From the NCBI GenBank assembly GCA_023423535.1, contig JAFAFL010000137.1:186001-250000 (forward strand): a stretch of DNA of 64,000 nucleotides, given 5' to 3'. Source of the DNA: Pseudomonadota bacterium (GTDB lineage Bacteria; Myxococcota; Myxococcia; Myxococcales; Myxococcaceae). The translations under genes and the position numbers were made by a program. Below, one piece after another: positions 46,721 to 55,259 of this stretch. Under the pieces are notes generated by a model. That model saw nothing but the letters and a program-made list of their open reading frames with translations. It searched no databases and was not told the origin of the DNA. How positions within the stretch are numbered: position 1 is the stretch's first letter; every line of letters starts with the position of its first letter.

Positions 46721-47665
46721 ATGGCGACTCCGGACCGCTTCCCACTGCCGCAAGTACCCGACTCCACTCGGAAACCGGAATGGCTCAAGGTCCGGTTGCC
46801 GCACGGCGAGGGCTACGAGCGCGTGAAGGGCATCGTCCGCGAGACGAAGCTCGCCACGGTCTGCGAAGAGGCCCGGTGCCCGAACATCGCCGAGTGCTGG
46901 GGTGGCGGCACCGCGACGGTGATGCTCATGGGCGAGGTCTGCACCCGCGCCTGCCGCTTCTGTCACGTGAAGGTGGGCGCGCCGCCGCCGCTCGATCCGC
47001 ACGAGCCGGAGAACCTCGCCAAGGCCGTGAAGGCGATGGACCTCGAGTACATCGTCGTCACTTCGGTGAACCGCGACGACCGGCCGGACGGTGGCGCCTC
47101 GCACTTCGCGCACGCGATCACCGCGCTCCGCCGCGAGAGCCCGAAGACGATCGTCGAGGTCCTCATCCCCGACTTCAAGGGCGTGGAGGCGGACCTCACC
47201 ACCGTGGCCCAGGCCCGGCCGCACGTGGTCGCGCACAACGTGGAGACGGTGGAGCGCCTGACCCCGAAGGTGCGCGACCGCCGCGCGACCTACCGGCAGT
47301 CCCTGAAGGTGCTCGAGTACCTCAAGGGCCGGCCGGAGGGGCTCTACACGAAGACCTCGATCATGGTGGGGCTCGGCGAGAGCGACGAAGAGCTCCTCCA
47401 GACCTGCCGCGACGCGCGCGATGCCGGCGTGGACGTGCTGACGCTCGGCCAGTACCTGCAGCCGTCGCAGTACCACCTGCGCGTGGAGCGCTTCGTCTCG
47501 CCGGACCGCTTCGCCGACTTGAAGAAGGCCGCGGAGGAGATGGGCTTCCTCTACGTGGCCGCCGGCCCACTGGTGCGCTCGAGCTACCGCGCGGCGGAGT
47601 TCTTCATGAAGGGCCTGATGGACAAGAAGCGCCTCGCCCTCGAACCCGCGCAGGGAAACGAATAG
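46721..47665 (+). CDS. lipA: lipoyl synthase LipA
   Basis: A 314-residue radical-SAM enzyme that inserts two sulfurs into protein-bound octanoyl groups. The auxiliary cluster cysteines are C48, C53 and C59 (CEEARCPNIAEC), and the SAM cluster cysteines are C74, C78 and C81 (CTRACRFC). The conserved VRSSYRA segment near the end supplies the serine ligand of the auxiliary cluster. Nothing is missing. The next gene, an E1-beta subunit, begins three bases after its stop, so lipoylation and its target are made from one message. Confidence 0.97.
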   Translation: MATPDRFPLPQVPDSTRKPEWLKVRLPHGEGYERVKGIVRETKLATVCEEARCPNIAECWGGGTATVMLMGEVCTRACRFCHVKVGAPPPLDPHEPENLAKAVKAMDLEYIVVTSVNRDDRPDGGASHFAHAITALRRESPKTIVEVLIPDFKGVEADLTTVAQARPHVVAHNVETVERLTPKVRDRRATYRQSLKVLEYLKGRPEGLYTKTSIMVGLGESDEELLQTCRDARDAGVDVLTLGQYLQPSQYHLRVERFVSPDRFADLKKAAEEMGFLYVAAGPLVRSSYRAAEFFMKGLMDKKRLALEPAQGNE

Positions 47666-47668
47666 CCA

Positions 47669-48649
47669 ATGCCGACGCTGAACCTGCTCCAGGCGGTCAA
47701 CGACGCGCTCCGTGTGGAGATGCGCCGCAACGACAACGTGGTGGTGATGGGCGAGGACGTCGGCCGCTTCGGCGGCGTGTTCCGCGCCACCGCCGGGCTG
47801 TTCGAGGAGTTCGGTCCGAACCGGGTGATCGACACGCCGCTGGCCGAGGGCGGGATCATCGGCACCGCGATCGGCATGGCGATGTACGGCCTTCGCCCGG
47901 TCCCGGAGATCCAGTTCGCGGACTTCATCTTCCCCGCGTTCGATCAGATCGTGAACGAGCTGGCGAAGGTGCGCTTCCGCTCCGGCGGCCAGTACGCCGC
48001 GCCGATGGTCATCCGCACCCCGTACGGCGGCGGGATCAAGGGCGGCCTGTACCACTCGCAGAGCCCCGAGGCGCTCTTCATCCACACCGCGGGCCTGAAG
48101 GTCATCGCGCCGTCGAACCCCTACGAGGCGAAGGGCCTGCTCCTCTCCGCGATGCGGCAGGAGGATCCGGTCCTCTTCTTCGAGCCGAAGCGCATCTACC
48201 GCGCGGCGAAGGGTGAGGTCCCCGAGGGCGACTACACGATCGAGATCGGCAAGGGGAACGTGGTGCGCGAGGGCGATCACGTCACGGTGATCGCCTGGGG
48301 CGCCATGCTCCACGAGGCGATGATCGCGTGCGACGAGGCCGCGAAGAAGGGCATCCGCTGCGAGCTCATCGATCCGCGGACGCTCTGGCCGCTGGACATC
48401 GAGCTGCTCGCGCAGAGCGCAAAGAAGACCGGCCGGGTGGTGATCGTCCACGAGGCCGCGAGAACCTGTGGCCTCGGCGCGGAGATCAGCTCGCTCATCC
48501 AGGAGCGCTGCTTCGTGCACCTCGAGGCGCCGGTGAAGCGCGTGACCGGCTGGGACACGCCGTTCCCCTACACGCTCGAGAACGAGTACCTGCCGCGCGC
48601 GCCGCGAATCCTGCGCGGCATCGAAGAGACCGTGGCCTTCGTGGCCTGA
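47669..48649 (+). CDS. 2-oxoacid dehydrogenase E1 component, beta subunit (second set)
   Basis: A 326-residue beta subunit of an E1 heterotetramer. The N-terminal ALRVEMRRNDNVVVMGEDVGRFGGVFRAT type, TPLAEGGIIGTAIGMAM, QFADFIFPAFDQIVNE and DPRTLWPLD near 236 are typical of branched-chain 2-oxoacid or pyruvate dehydrogenase E1-beta. Length is normal and there is no insertion like that of the first set. It is the second gene of the lipA operon, 51 bases before E2. In Myxococcus xanthus a branched-chain E1 pair (esg) is needed for developmental E-signalling. Whether this is that pair or the first set cannot be told here. Confidence 0.92.
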   Translation: MPTLNLLQAVNDALRVEMRRNDNVVVMGEDVGRFGGVFRATAGLFEEFGPNRVIDTPLAEGGIIGTAIGMAMYGLRPVPEIQFADFIFPAFDQIVNELAKVRFRSGGQYAAPMVIRTPYGGGIKGGLYHSQSPEALFIHTAGLKVIAPSNPYEAKGLLLSAMRQEDPVLFFEPKRIYRAAKGEVPEGDYTIEIGKGNVVREGDHVTVIAWGAMLHEAMIACDEAAKKGIRCELIDPRTLWPLDIELLAQSAKKTGRVVIVHEAARTCGLGAEISSLIQERCFVHLEAPVKRVTGWDTPFPYTLENEYLPRAPRILRGIEETVAFVA

Positions 48650-48700
48650 ACGCCGAACCCACCTTCCTGCACTGACGAACTGACGGAGACGACACCGGAT

Positions 48701-50023
48701 ATGGCGACCTTTGAGTTCAAGCTCCCCGACATCGGCGAAGGCGTGGTGGAGGGCGAGATCGTCAAGTGGATGGTGAAGGCCGGTGACGTCGTCGCCGAGG
48801 ACCAGCCGCTGGTGGAGGTGATGACCGACAAGGCCACCGTCACCATCCCGTCGCCGAAGAAGGGGCGGGTGACGAAGACGTGGGGCAACGAGGGCGAGAT
48901 CGCCAAGGTGCACCACCCGCTGGTGACGATCGAGCTCGAGGGCGGCGCTTCGGCCCCGGCCCCCGTCGTCGATCCCGCAGGCCACGCGTCCGGTCCCGCC
49001 GCGCAGGTCTCCACCGCGGTCGCGGGCGGCTCGGCGCCGTCCACTGCCGCGCCTCAGATGGCCGCCCAGGGCTCGGCCGAGAGCAACGGCAACAAGGTGC
49101 TCGCCACGCCGGTGACCCGCCGGATGGCGCGCGAGCACGGGCTGAACCTCTCGCAGATCAGCGGAAGCGGGCCGCAGGGCCGGGTGACGAAGGCGGACGT
49201 GCTCGCGGCGATCAGCGGCGAGGGCGCGGTGGCCACCGGCAACCAGGTCAGCGTCTCCCAGCAGTCGGCGCGCGCGTCGCTGCCGCCTCCGGCGCCGCTG
49301 CAGTCCGGCGCGGCGGATCAGCGCATCCCGCTGCGGGGCCTGCGCAAGAAGATCGCGGAGAAGATGATCCGCTCGAAGCACTCGGCGGCGCACTTCACGT
49401 TCGTGGAGGAGATGGACGCCACCGCGCTGGTGGAACTGCGGAAGCGGCTGAACGACAAGCTCGCGGCGGCGGGGGAGAAGACGAAGCTCTCGTTCCTCCC
49501 GTTCATCACCAAGGCGCTGATCGCGGCGCTGCGGAAGTTCCCCAACCTCAACGCGAACATGGACGAGGCCACGCAGGAGCTCATCGTCCGCGGCGAGTAC
49601 AACATCGGCATCGCGGCGGCGACGGAGGAGGGCCTCACGGTTCCCGTCGTGCGCAACGCGGACCGGCTCTCCATCCGCGACCTCGCGGCTGAGATCTCGC
49701 GGCTGGGCAACGCGGCGCGCGACCGCAAGCTGAAGATGGAGGAGCTGACCGGCGGCACCTTCACCATCACCTCGCTCGGCCAGAGCGGCGGCCTCTTCGC
49801 CACGCCGGTGATCAATCACCCCGAGGTCGCCATCCTCGGCGTGCACAAGATGCGCAAGCGCCCGGTGGTCAACGACGCCGGAGAGATCGTCGTCCGCGAG
49901 ATGATGTACCTCTCGCTCTCGTTCGATCACCGCGTCATCGACGGCCAGGTCGGCGCCGACTTCACCTACGCCATCATCCGGTATCTGGAGAACCCGGAGA
50001 TGCTCATGCTCGAGATGATCTGA
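48701..50023 (+). CDS. 2-oxoacid dehydrogenase E2 component (dihydrolipoyl acyltransferase)
   Basis: A 440-residue core enzyme. One lipoyl domain (about 1-80) has its lipoyl-lysine at K44 in MTDKATV. A Pro/Ala-rich hinge (85-120), a peripheral-subunit-binding domain (ATPVTRRMAREHGLNLSQI, near 133-170), a second linker and the acyltransferase domain follow. The catalytic His-Asp pair is H410/D414 in HRVIDG. A single lipoyl domain and this sequence type fit branched-chain 2-oxoacid complexes better than pyruvate complexes. Its stop (TGA) shares one base with the start of E1-alpha. Confidence 0.94.
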   Translation: MATFEFKLPDIGEGVVEGEIVKWMVKAGDVVAEDQPLVEVMTDKATVTIPSPKKGRVTKTWGNEGEIAKVHHPLVTIELEGGASAPAPVVDPAGHASGPAAQVSTAVAGGSAPSTAAPQMAAQGSAESNGNKVLATPVTRRMAREHGLNLSQISGSGPQGRVTKADVLAAISGEGAVATGNQVSVSQQSARASLPPPAPLQSGAADQRIPLRGLRKKIAEKMIRSKHSAAHFTFVEEMDATALVELRKRLNDKLAAAGEKTKLSFLPFITKALIAALRKFPNLNANMDEATQELIVRGEYNIGIAAATEEGLTVPVVRNADRLSIRDLAAEISRLGNAARDRKLKMEELTGGTFTITSLGQSGGLFATPVINHPEVAILGVHKMRKRPVVNDAGEIVVREMMYLSLSFDHRVIDGQVGADFTYAIIRYLENPEMLMLEMI

Positions 50024-51159
50024 TGGCAAACGCGCCCACCGCTTCAGCTGCCTCGTCCGCGACCGCCTCCGCTACCGGCAGGGGCGCGCCTCGCAACACG
50101 CTCGCCGCCTCCGGGAGTGGTGACGTCACCATGACCGCCGACCAGCTGCTCGACGTGTACCGGGCGATGCTGCGCATCCGGATCCTCGACGAGCGGATGA
50201 TGACGCTGCAGCGGCAGGGCCGGATCGGCTTCTACGGCGCGTGCACCGGTCAGGAGGCCGCGTGCATCGGCAGTGCGTACGCGCTGCGGAAGAGCGACTG
50301 GATCTTCCCCGCCCTCCGCGAGGCAGCGGCGATGCTGCTGCGCGGGTTCCCGCTGGTGCCCTACCTCTCGCAGGTGTTCGGCAACTCGGGCGACGTGACG
50401 AAGGGCCGGCAGATGCCGTCCCACCAGGCCGCGAAGATCGTCAACCAGGTGAGCTGGTCCTCCTGCATCGGCACGCAGCTGACGCAGGCCACCGGCGCGG
50501 CCTGGGCGGCGAAGCTGAAGGGCGAGGACACCGTGATCATGGCCTACATGGGCGATGGCGCGACCTCGTCGGCGGACTTCCACACCGCGCTGAACTTCGC
50601 GGGCGTGTTCAAGGCGCCGGTCGTCTTCGTCTGCCAGAACAACCACTGGTCCATCTCCATGCGGACGGACCAGCAGACCGCGTCCGAGAGCATCGCGATC
50701 AAGGCGAAGGCCTACGGCTTCCCGGGCGTGAAGGTGGACGGCAACGACGTGGAGGCCGTGTACGCCGCCACCTGCGAGGCCGTCGCGCGTGCTCGCCGTG
50801 GTGAGGGGCCGACGCTGATCGAGGCCGAGACCTACCGCATGGGCGCGCACTCCTCGTCCGACGACCCGACGCGCTACCGCGACCCGAAGGAGGTCGAGGT
50901 CTGGAAGACGCGCGACCCCATCGACCGGCTGCAGGCGAAGCTGCTGAAGGACGGGCTGTGGGACGCGGCGCGCGACGAGGCGCTGCGCGCAGAGCTGCTC
51001 GAAGAGGTGAACGCGGCGATCAAGGCCGCCGAGGCCCTCCCGCCGCCTTCGCCGGAGACGCTGTTCGAGGATCTCTACGTCCACGAGCCCTGGCACCTCC
51101 GCGAGCAGCGCGCGGAGTTCCTCGCGCACGTGCACGAAGACGTGCCGCCGGAGAAGTAG
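50023..51159 (+). CDS. 2-oxoacid dehydrogenase E1 component, alpha subunit (second set)
   Basis: A 378-residue thiamine-diphosphate enzyme subunit. The cofactor motif begins MGDGATSSADFHTALN (near 176) and ends QNNHWSIS. RMGAHSSSDDPTRYRD (near 275) is the loop that orders the active site in branched-chain E1-alpha proteins. The N-terminal 35 residues are a Ser/Ala/Thr-rich extension. Order E1-beta, E2, E1-alpha is unusual, since alpha normally comes first. It overlaps E2 by one base and precedes the TPR/zinc-finger gene by 25 bases. The substrate is probably a branched-chain 2-oxoacid. Confidence 0.93.
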   Translation: MANAPTASAASSATASATGRGAPRNTLAASGSGDVTMTADQLLDVYRAMLRIRILDERMMTLQRQGRIGFYGACTGQEAACIGSAYALRKSDWIFPALREAAAMLLRGFPLVPYLSQVFGNSGDVTKGRQMPSHQAAKIVNQVSWSSCIGTQLTQATGAAWAAKLKGEDTVIMAYMGDGATSSADFHTALNFAGVFKAPVVFVCQNNHWSISMRTDQQTASESIAIKAKAYGFPGVKVDGNDVEAVYAATCEAVARARRGEGPTLIEAETYRMGAHSSSDDPTRYRDPKEVEVWKTRDPIDRLQAKLLKDGLWDAARDEALRAELLEEVNAAIKAAEALPPPSPETLFEDLYVHEPWHLREQRAEFLAHVHEDVPPEK

Positions 51160-51184
51160 GCGCGGCGGCGAGGAGGGCCAGCAG

Positions 51185-52486
51185 ATGTCCGACGAGGCCC
51201 GCGAGCTCATCCGCGCCGCCCAGGAGGCGGAGATTGCCGGGGACCGGAAGCGCGCCGCCGAGCTGTTGGTACTCGCCGCGGATCGCTACCGCGAGTCCGG
51301 TCGTACGGCTCGGGCAGTCGCTGCGCTGAAGCACGCGCTGAGGCTCGATCCCGCGCGCCGTGTTGCGCAGGCAGAGCTCGCCGAGCTGGAGGGCACCGAA
51401 GCCGAAGCAGGTTCCAACGGTCCCCAGCCGGCCATGCCTCCCGTGCTCCTCTCGCCGCCGCGGCAGGCCCCCGCCGTCTCTGACCGAGAGCGCCCGGTGG
51501 AGCTCGTGGAGCGCGGGCCCACGCTTGCTCCGCCCGACGCGGAGGCGTGGTGCTCCTTCTGCTGCCGCCCCGCGCGGGACGTGGGGCCGCTGGTGGCCGG
51601 ACCCGCGGGTGCGTTCGTGTGCGCGGGCTGCGCCGGTGATGCGCTGGAGATGCTGGGCCCATCCTCGCCGAACGACGAGTCGCAAGCCCCGCGCGAGGCC
51701 GCCGAGGCCGTCCCAGAGGCCGCCGTGCGTGGTGGCCTGCCCTCCTCGCCGCAGGACGACCACGGGCTCGCGGACTTTCCTCGGGCCCTCCCAGGCGCCC
51801 AGAGCGGGGATCTGGCGGACCTGCCGCACCAGACCGAGGCGCTCTCCCAGTTGGTGCGCGCGGTGGAGCAGGGGAACCGGCGGATCCTCCTGCTGGGGCC
51901 GTCCGGGAGCGGGAAGACCGCGCTGCTGCGCGCGATCGCATTGCGGACGAAGGTCGGAGCGCTGGTGCAGGCGCTGCGGCCGGAGAAGTGGCCCCAGCGC
52001 GGGCTGCTGCTCATCGACGGGGCGGACGGGCTCGACGATCTGCAGTGGGCGGAGCTGGCGCGGGCGCTCGATCTTCATCCGGATCCGGTGGTGCTCGCGC
52101 TGCGAGGCCGTACGCCGGAGCCGACCTACTTCATCCTCACCGAGACCACGCGCGAGCACCTGCCGTCCTCGCAGTCGCTCGTCACCGCCACCGGCGGGAA
52201 GCTCCCGCTGGGCATCGCCGAGGCGGCGGACTACGTGGCCGCGCTCGAGGCGCCGAACGACGACGTTCTCTGCCAGCTGGCGAAGCACCTGCTCGCCGGG
52301 AGGGTGCGCGAGGACCTGCGGGACGGACTCGCGCAGTCGCTGGCGGATCTGGCGTCGTCGTCGGGACGAGGCGCCCACGAGCTGGTGGCGCTCGTCCGCC
52401 GCGTCCCACCGGGGGCACAACGCGTGGACGAGCCCGGCGGTTATCGGGGCCGCCGCAAGACGAAGAAGAAGGTCGAGCCGCAATGA
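51185..52486 (+). CDS. TPR / ClpX-type zinc finger / P-loop protein of unknown function
   Basis: A 433-residue protein with three parts. Residues about 5-70 form TPR-like helices (KRAAELLVLAADRYRESG, AVAALKHALRLDP). Residues 123-149 are a four-cysteine zinc finger, C123-x2-C126-x19-C146-x2-C149, with the LVAGPAGAFVCAGC sequence that closely follows the ClpX N-terminal domain (CSFC...LIAGP...CDEC). Residues about 210-410 carry a P-loop (GPSGSGKT, 238-245) and a Walker B-like LLLIDGAD, but lack the pore loop, second region of homology and length of ClpX. It lies within the dehydrogenase operon, and its stop overlaps the lipB start. An adaptor or assembly ATPase is possible but unproven. Confidence 0.72.
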   Translation: MSDEARELIRAAQEAEIAGDRKRAAELLVLAADRYRESGRTARAVAALKHALRLDPARRVAQAELAELEGTEAEAGSNGPQPAMPPVLLSPPRQAPAVSDRERPVELVERGPTLAPPDAEAWCSFCCRPARDVGPLVAGPAGAFVCAGCAGDALEMLGPSSPNDESQAPREAAEAVPEAAVRGGLPSSPQDDHGLADFPRALPGAQSGDLADLPHQTEALSQLVRAVEQGNRRILLLGPSGSGKTALLRAIALRTKVGALVQALRPEKWPQRGLLLIDGADGLDDLQWAELARALDLHPDPVVLALRGRTPEPTYFILTETTREHLPSSQSLVTATGGKLPLGIAEAADYVAALEAPNDDVLCQLAKHLLAGRVREDLRDGLAQSLADLASSSGRGAHELVALVRRVPPGAQRVDEPGGYRGRRKTKKKVEPQ

Positions 52487-53568
52487 CGCAGCAGGGGATG
52501 ACGGTCCTTCGCCTCGGGCGCGTGGAGTACGAGGACGGGCTGCGGCTGCAGGAGCTCTTCGGCCGTGCTCGCCGCGAGGACCTCGTGGGCGACACGCTGC
52601 TGCTGCTCGAGCATCCACCGGTGCTGACGCTGGGCCGCGGCGCGAAGCGCGAGAACATCCTGCAGACGGACGAATCGCTCGCGCGGCAGGGCGTGGAGGT
52701 CTTCGAGACGAATCGCGGCGGCGACGTGACCTACCACGGCCCCGGCCAGGTGGTCGGCTACCCCATCTTCAAGCTCCTTCCCGGGCGGCAGGACGTGCGC
52801 CGCTACGTGCGCGACGTGGAGGAGGCGATGATCCGCACCGCCGCGGACTACGGCCTCACCGCGGGACGAATCCAGAAGTGGGCCGGCGTGTGGCTCGGCG
52901 ACGAAGCGGATCCGGACGCCCGCAAGCTGGCGGCGATCGGCGTGCACATCGCGCGGTGGCAGACGAGCCACGGCTTCGCGTTCAACGTGAACACGAACCT
53001 CGCGCACTTCGGGCTGATCGTCCCCTGCGGCATCAAGGAGAAGGGCGTCACCTCGCTGCAGCGTGAGCTCGGGCGCGCCGTCCCCATCGCCGAGGTGGAA
53101 GGCCACCTCGCCCGTCACTTCAGCGAGATCTTCGACCGCCCGCCGCACGAGGCTGAGCCATCGCTGCGCACCGTCAGCGTGAGCATCACCCGCGGCGACG
53201 ACGAGGTCCTCCTCCTCAAGCGCACCGAGGACCGCGGCGGCTTCTGGCAGCCGGTCACCGGACGCATTGAGCCCTCCGACGCCTCACCGCTCGCCGCCGC
53301 GCAGCGCGAGGCCCGCGAGGAGACGGGCCGCGAGCTCGAGGTCACCCCGCTCGACTACGTGCACAGCTTCGCCTTCGGGGACGCGGTGCCGCCCGTGGTG
53401 GTGCAAGAGCACGCCTTCGCCGCGCGCTGGCCGGAAGACGCGCCGCCACCGCGCATCGATCCCACGGAGCACGACGCCGCCGACTTCGTCACGCTGGCGG
53501 AAGCGCTGCGCCGCGTGCCGCACAAGGGCCTGAAGGTGGGCATCACCCGCGCGCTCGCGTCCATCTGA
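52483..53568 (+). CDS. lipB: octanoyltransferase LipB fused to a Nudix domain
   Basis: A 361-residue fusion. Residues 1-about 220 are LipB, which moves octanoyl groups from acyl-carrier protein onto lipoyl domains. GGDVTYHGPGQ, K148 in RKLAAIG and C182 in VPCGIKEKGVTSL are the catalytic pieces, with the same 34-residue spacing as K135/C169 of E. coli LipB. Residues about 228-361 are a Nudix domain: the box region runs from GRIEPSD to REAREETG (275-282), with one extra residue before the helix compared with MutT. LipB alone is normally about 210-230 residues. ATGA overlap couples it to the TPR/zinc-finger gene. Confidence 0.9.
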   Translation: MTQQGMTVLRLGRVEYEDGLRLQELFGRARREDLVGDTLLLLEHPPVLTLGRGAKRENILQTDESLARQGVEVFETNRGGDVTYHGPGQVVGYPIFKLLPGRQDVRRYVRDVEEAMIRTAADYGLTAGRIQKWAGVWLGDEADPDARKLAAIGVHIARWQTSHGFAFNVNTNLAHFGLIVPCGIKEKGVTSLQRELGRAVPIAEVEGHLARHFSEIFDRPPHEAEPSLRTVSVSITRGDDEVLLLKRTEDRGGFWQPVTGRIEPSDASPLAAAQREAREETGRELEVTPLDYVHSFAFGDAVPPVVVQEHAFAARWPEDAPPPRIDPTEHDAADFVTLAEALRRVPHKGLKVGITRALASI

Positions 53569-53596
53569 GGCCTGGTCGCAGCGAAAGGGGAGAACG

Positions 53597-54472
53597 CTAC
53601 GCCCGCAGCGTCACCGTCTCGCGCGCGGCCTCGGCCTCGGGACGGAACTTGCGCACCGCACGCAGGAGCTTCTCCATCCCGGCATCGTCGCGCGTGGGCT
53701 CGTGGTGGAAGAGCACGAGCTTCTTCGCCTCGGAGCGATCCGCGGCGCGCACGGCGGCCTGCCAGGTGGAGTGACCCCAGCCGGTCTTCGGCGGCGCGCC
53801 GGTCCGGCCGAGGTACTCGTCGTCCGTGTACATCGCGTCGTAGATGAGGAGGTCCGCGCCGCGGGCGAACTCGAAGAAGCGCTCGTCGAAGTCCGCCGCC
53901 CCGTGCTCGATGTCGGTGGCGTAGACGACCGACTTCCCCTTGAAGTCCACCCGGTACCCGAGGTTCCCGCCCGGGTGGTTGAGCTCCAGCGACCGCAGCG
54001 TGCCCTCGCCCAGCGCGACCTGTTCGCCCGGCACCAACTCGCGGTAGTCCACCGCGGCGCGGAAGACCATCTCGGCGGTGACGGGGAAGTAGGGCTGCAC
54101 CATCTGGCCGGCGAGGATCTCGCGGACGCCGAGCCCGTTGCGGCTCGGGCCCCAGAAGGTGAACCGGTTCTTCGGGTTGAAGATGGCGCCGAAGAAGGGG
54201 AGCCCCTGCAGGTGGTCGTAGTGGTAGTGGCTGACGAAGATCGACGCCTGGACGCCGTCCGGATCGAGCGAGTCGCCCAGCGCGCGCGCCCCGGACCCGA
54301 GGTCGAAGATCACCAACTGGTCGCCGAAGCGGACCTCGACGCACGGGGTGTTGCCGCCGAAGCGCCGGGTGGTGCTGCCGGGAGCGGGGATGGAGCCGCG
54401 GACGCCCCAGAAGGTCACGCTCAGCGCGTCGGTCGTCTGCGCGCGAGAGCGAGAGCGGGAGGGGCGCGCCAC
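53597..54472 (-). CDS. metallo-beta-lactamase-fold metallohydrolase
   Basis: A 291-residue hydrolase of the RNase Z/PhnP/class III phosphodiesterase-like group. The zinc motif is HYHYDHLQG. VTFWGVRGSIPAPG at the N-terminus of the fold and an Asp-bearing VVYATDIEHG are usual in this group, and the late HHEPTRDD supplies a further His. GTG 54472 was chosen: the frame runs on to a TTG at 54571 with a low-complexity Arg-rich lead that overlaps ribA by 44 bases. The substrate is unknown; cyclic phosphodiesters are a guess by family. It follows ribA on the same strand. Confidence 0.8.
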   Translation of the reverse strand: MARPSRSRSRAQTTDALSVTFWGVRGSIPAPGSTTRRFGGNTPCVEVRFGDQLVIFDLGSGARALGDSLDPDGVQASIFVSHYHYDHLQGLPFFGAIFNPKNRFTFWGPSRNGLGVREILAGQMVQPYFPVTAEMVFRAAVDYRELVPGEQVALGEGTLRSLELNHPGGNLGYRVDFKGKSVVYATDIEHGAADFDERFFEFARGADLLIYDAMYTDDEYLGRTGAPPKTGWGHSTWQAAVRAADRSEAKKLVLFHHEPTRDDAGMEKLLRAVRKFRPEAEAARETVTLRA

Positions 54473-54527
54473 GGTGTTGCGACGACGCCGAACCTCGCCG
54501 CCACTGCCTGCGCCCCGTCCCCTGGCC

Positions 54528-55202
54528 TCAGCCGACTTTTGCTTCCGTGTCGTCCTGGGAGAAGAGCTCAATCAGGTGTCCCGACCGTTCGCGCTTGGTC
54601 CGCAGGTAGTCCACGTTATGCGGATTATGAGCCGTCCGCGAAGGAATTCTACGCCGTACAGGCATACCTTCCTCGACCAGCCCAGCAATTTTCAAGGGAT
54701 TGTTCGTAATGAGGTCGACAGAGCGGACGTTGAGCAGCCGCAGCATCTCCGCCGCGATGTCGTAGCGACGCAGGTCGTCGGGAAATCCGAGCTTCAGGTT
54801 CGCCTCGTAGGTGTCGAGGCCCTCGTTCTGCAGCGCGTAGGCGCGGATCTTGTTCCCCAGCCCGATCCCGCGGCCCTCCTGGCGCAGATAGAGCACCACG
54901 CCCTGGCCGTTGCCGACGACGAAGTCCAGCGCCGCGTCCAGCTGCGCGCGGCAGTCGCACTTGAGCGACCCGAGGATCTCGCTGGTGAGGCACTCGGAGT
55001 GGATGCGGACCGCCACGCCCTCCTGGCCCTCCACCGCACCGACCACCGCCGCCACGTGCTCGAGGCCCGTCCGCTTCTCGCGGAAGACCACCGTGCGCAG
55101 CGCGCCGCGGGAGGTGGGGATCTCCGCCTCCGCGTACAGCTCCAGCAGCGCGCTCTTGCGGCGCAAGGGGTTCGGGGAACCGTCGCTCTCTCTCACGCTC
55201 AC
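54528..55202 (-). CDS. ribA: GTP cyclohydrolase II RibA (riboflavin synthesis)
   Basis: A 224-residue enzyme that opens GTP in the first step of riboflavin synthesis. The zinc ligands are C71, C82 and C84 (SECLTSEILGSLKCDC). LYLRQEGRGIGLGNKI near 105-120 holds the catalytic residues, and YDIAAEML follows. It is the single-domain form, not fused to RibB. A GAGGAG sequence places the start at GTG 55202; a GTG at 55223 would add seven residues. No other rib gene is adjacent and I see no FMN riboswitch. Confidence 0.95.
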   Translation of the reverse strand: MSVRESDGSPNPLRRKSALLELYAEAEIPTSRGALRTVVFREKRTGLEHVAAVVGAVEGQEGVAVRIHSECLTSEILGSLKCDCRAQLDAALDFVVGNGQGVVLYLRQEGRGIGLGNKIRAYALQNEGLDTYEANLKLGFPDDLRRYDIAAEMLRLLNVRSVDLITNNPLKIAGLVEEGMPVRRRIPSRTAHNPHNVDYLRTKRERSGHLIELFSQDDTEAKVG

Positions 55203-55259
55203 TCCATTCTCCTCGCGGGGCACCGTATAGCAACAGCGCCAACCCCTCGCCCTATTGTC

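Noticed and set aside
51185..52486. Calling the zinc-finger P-loop protein ClpX
   Set aside because: Only the zinc finger matches. The P-loop region is short and lacks the pore loop and second region of homology.
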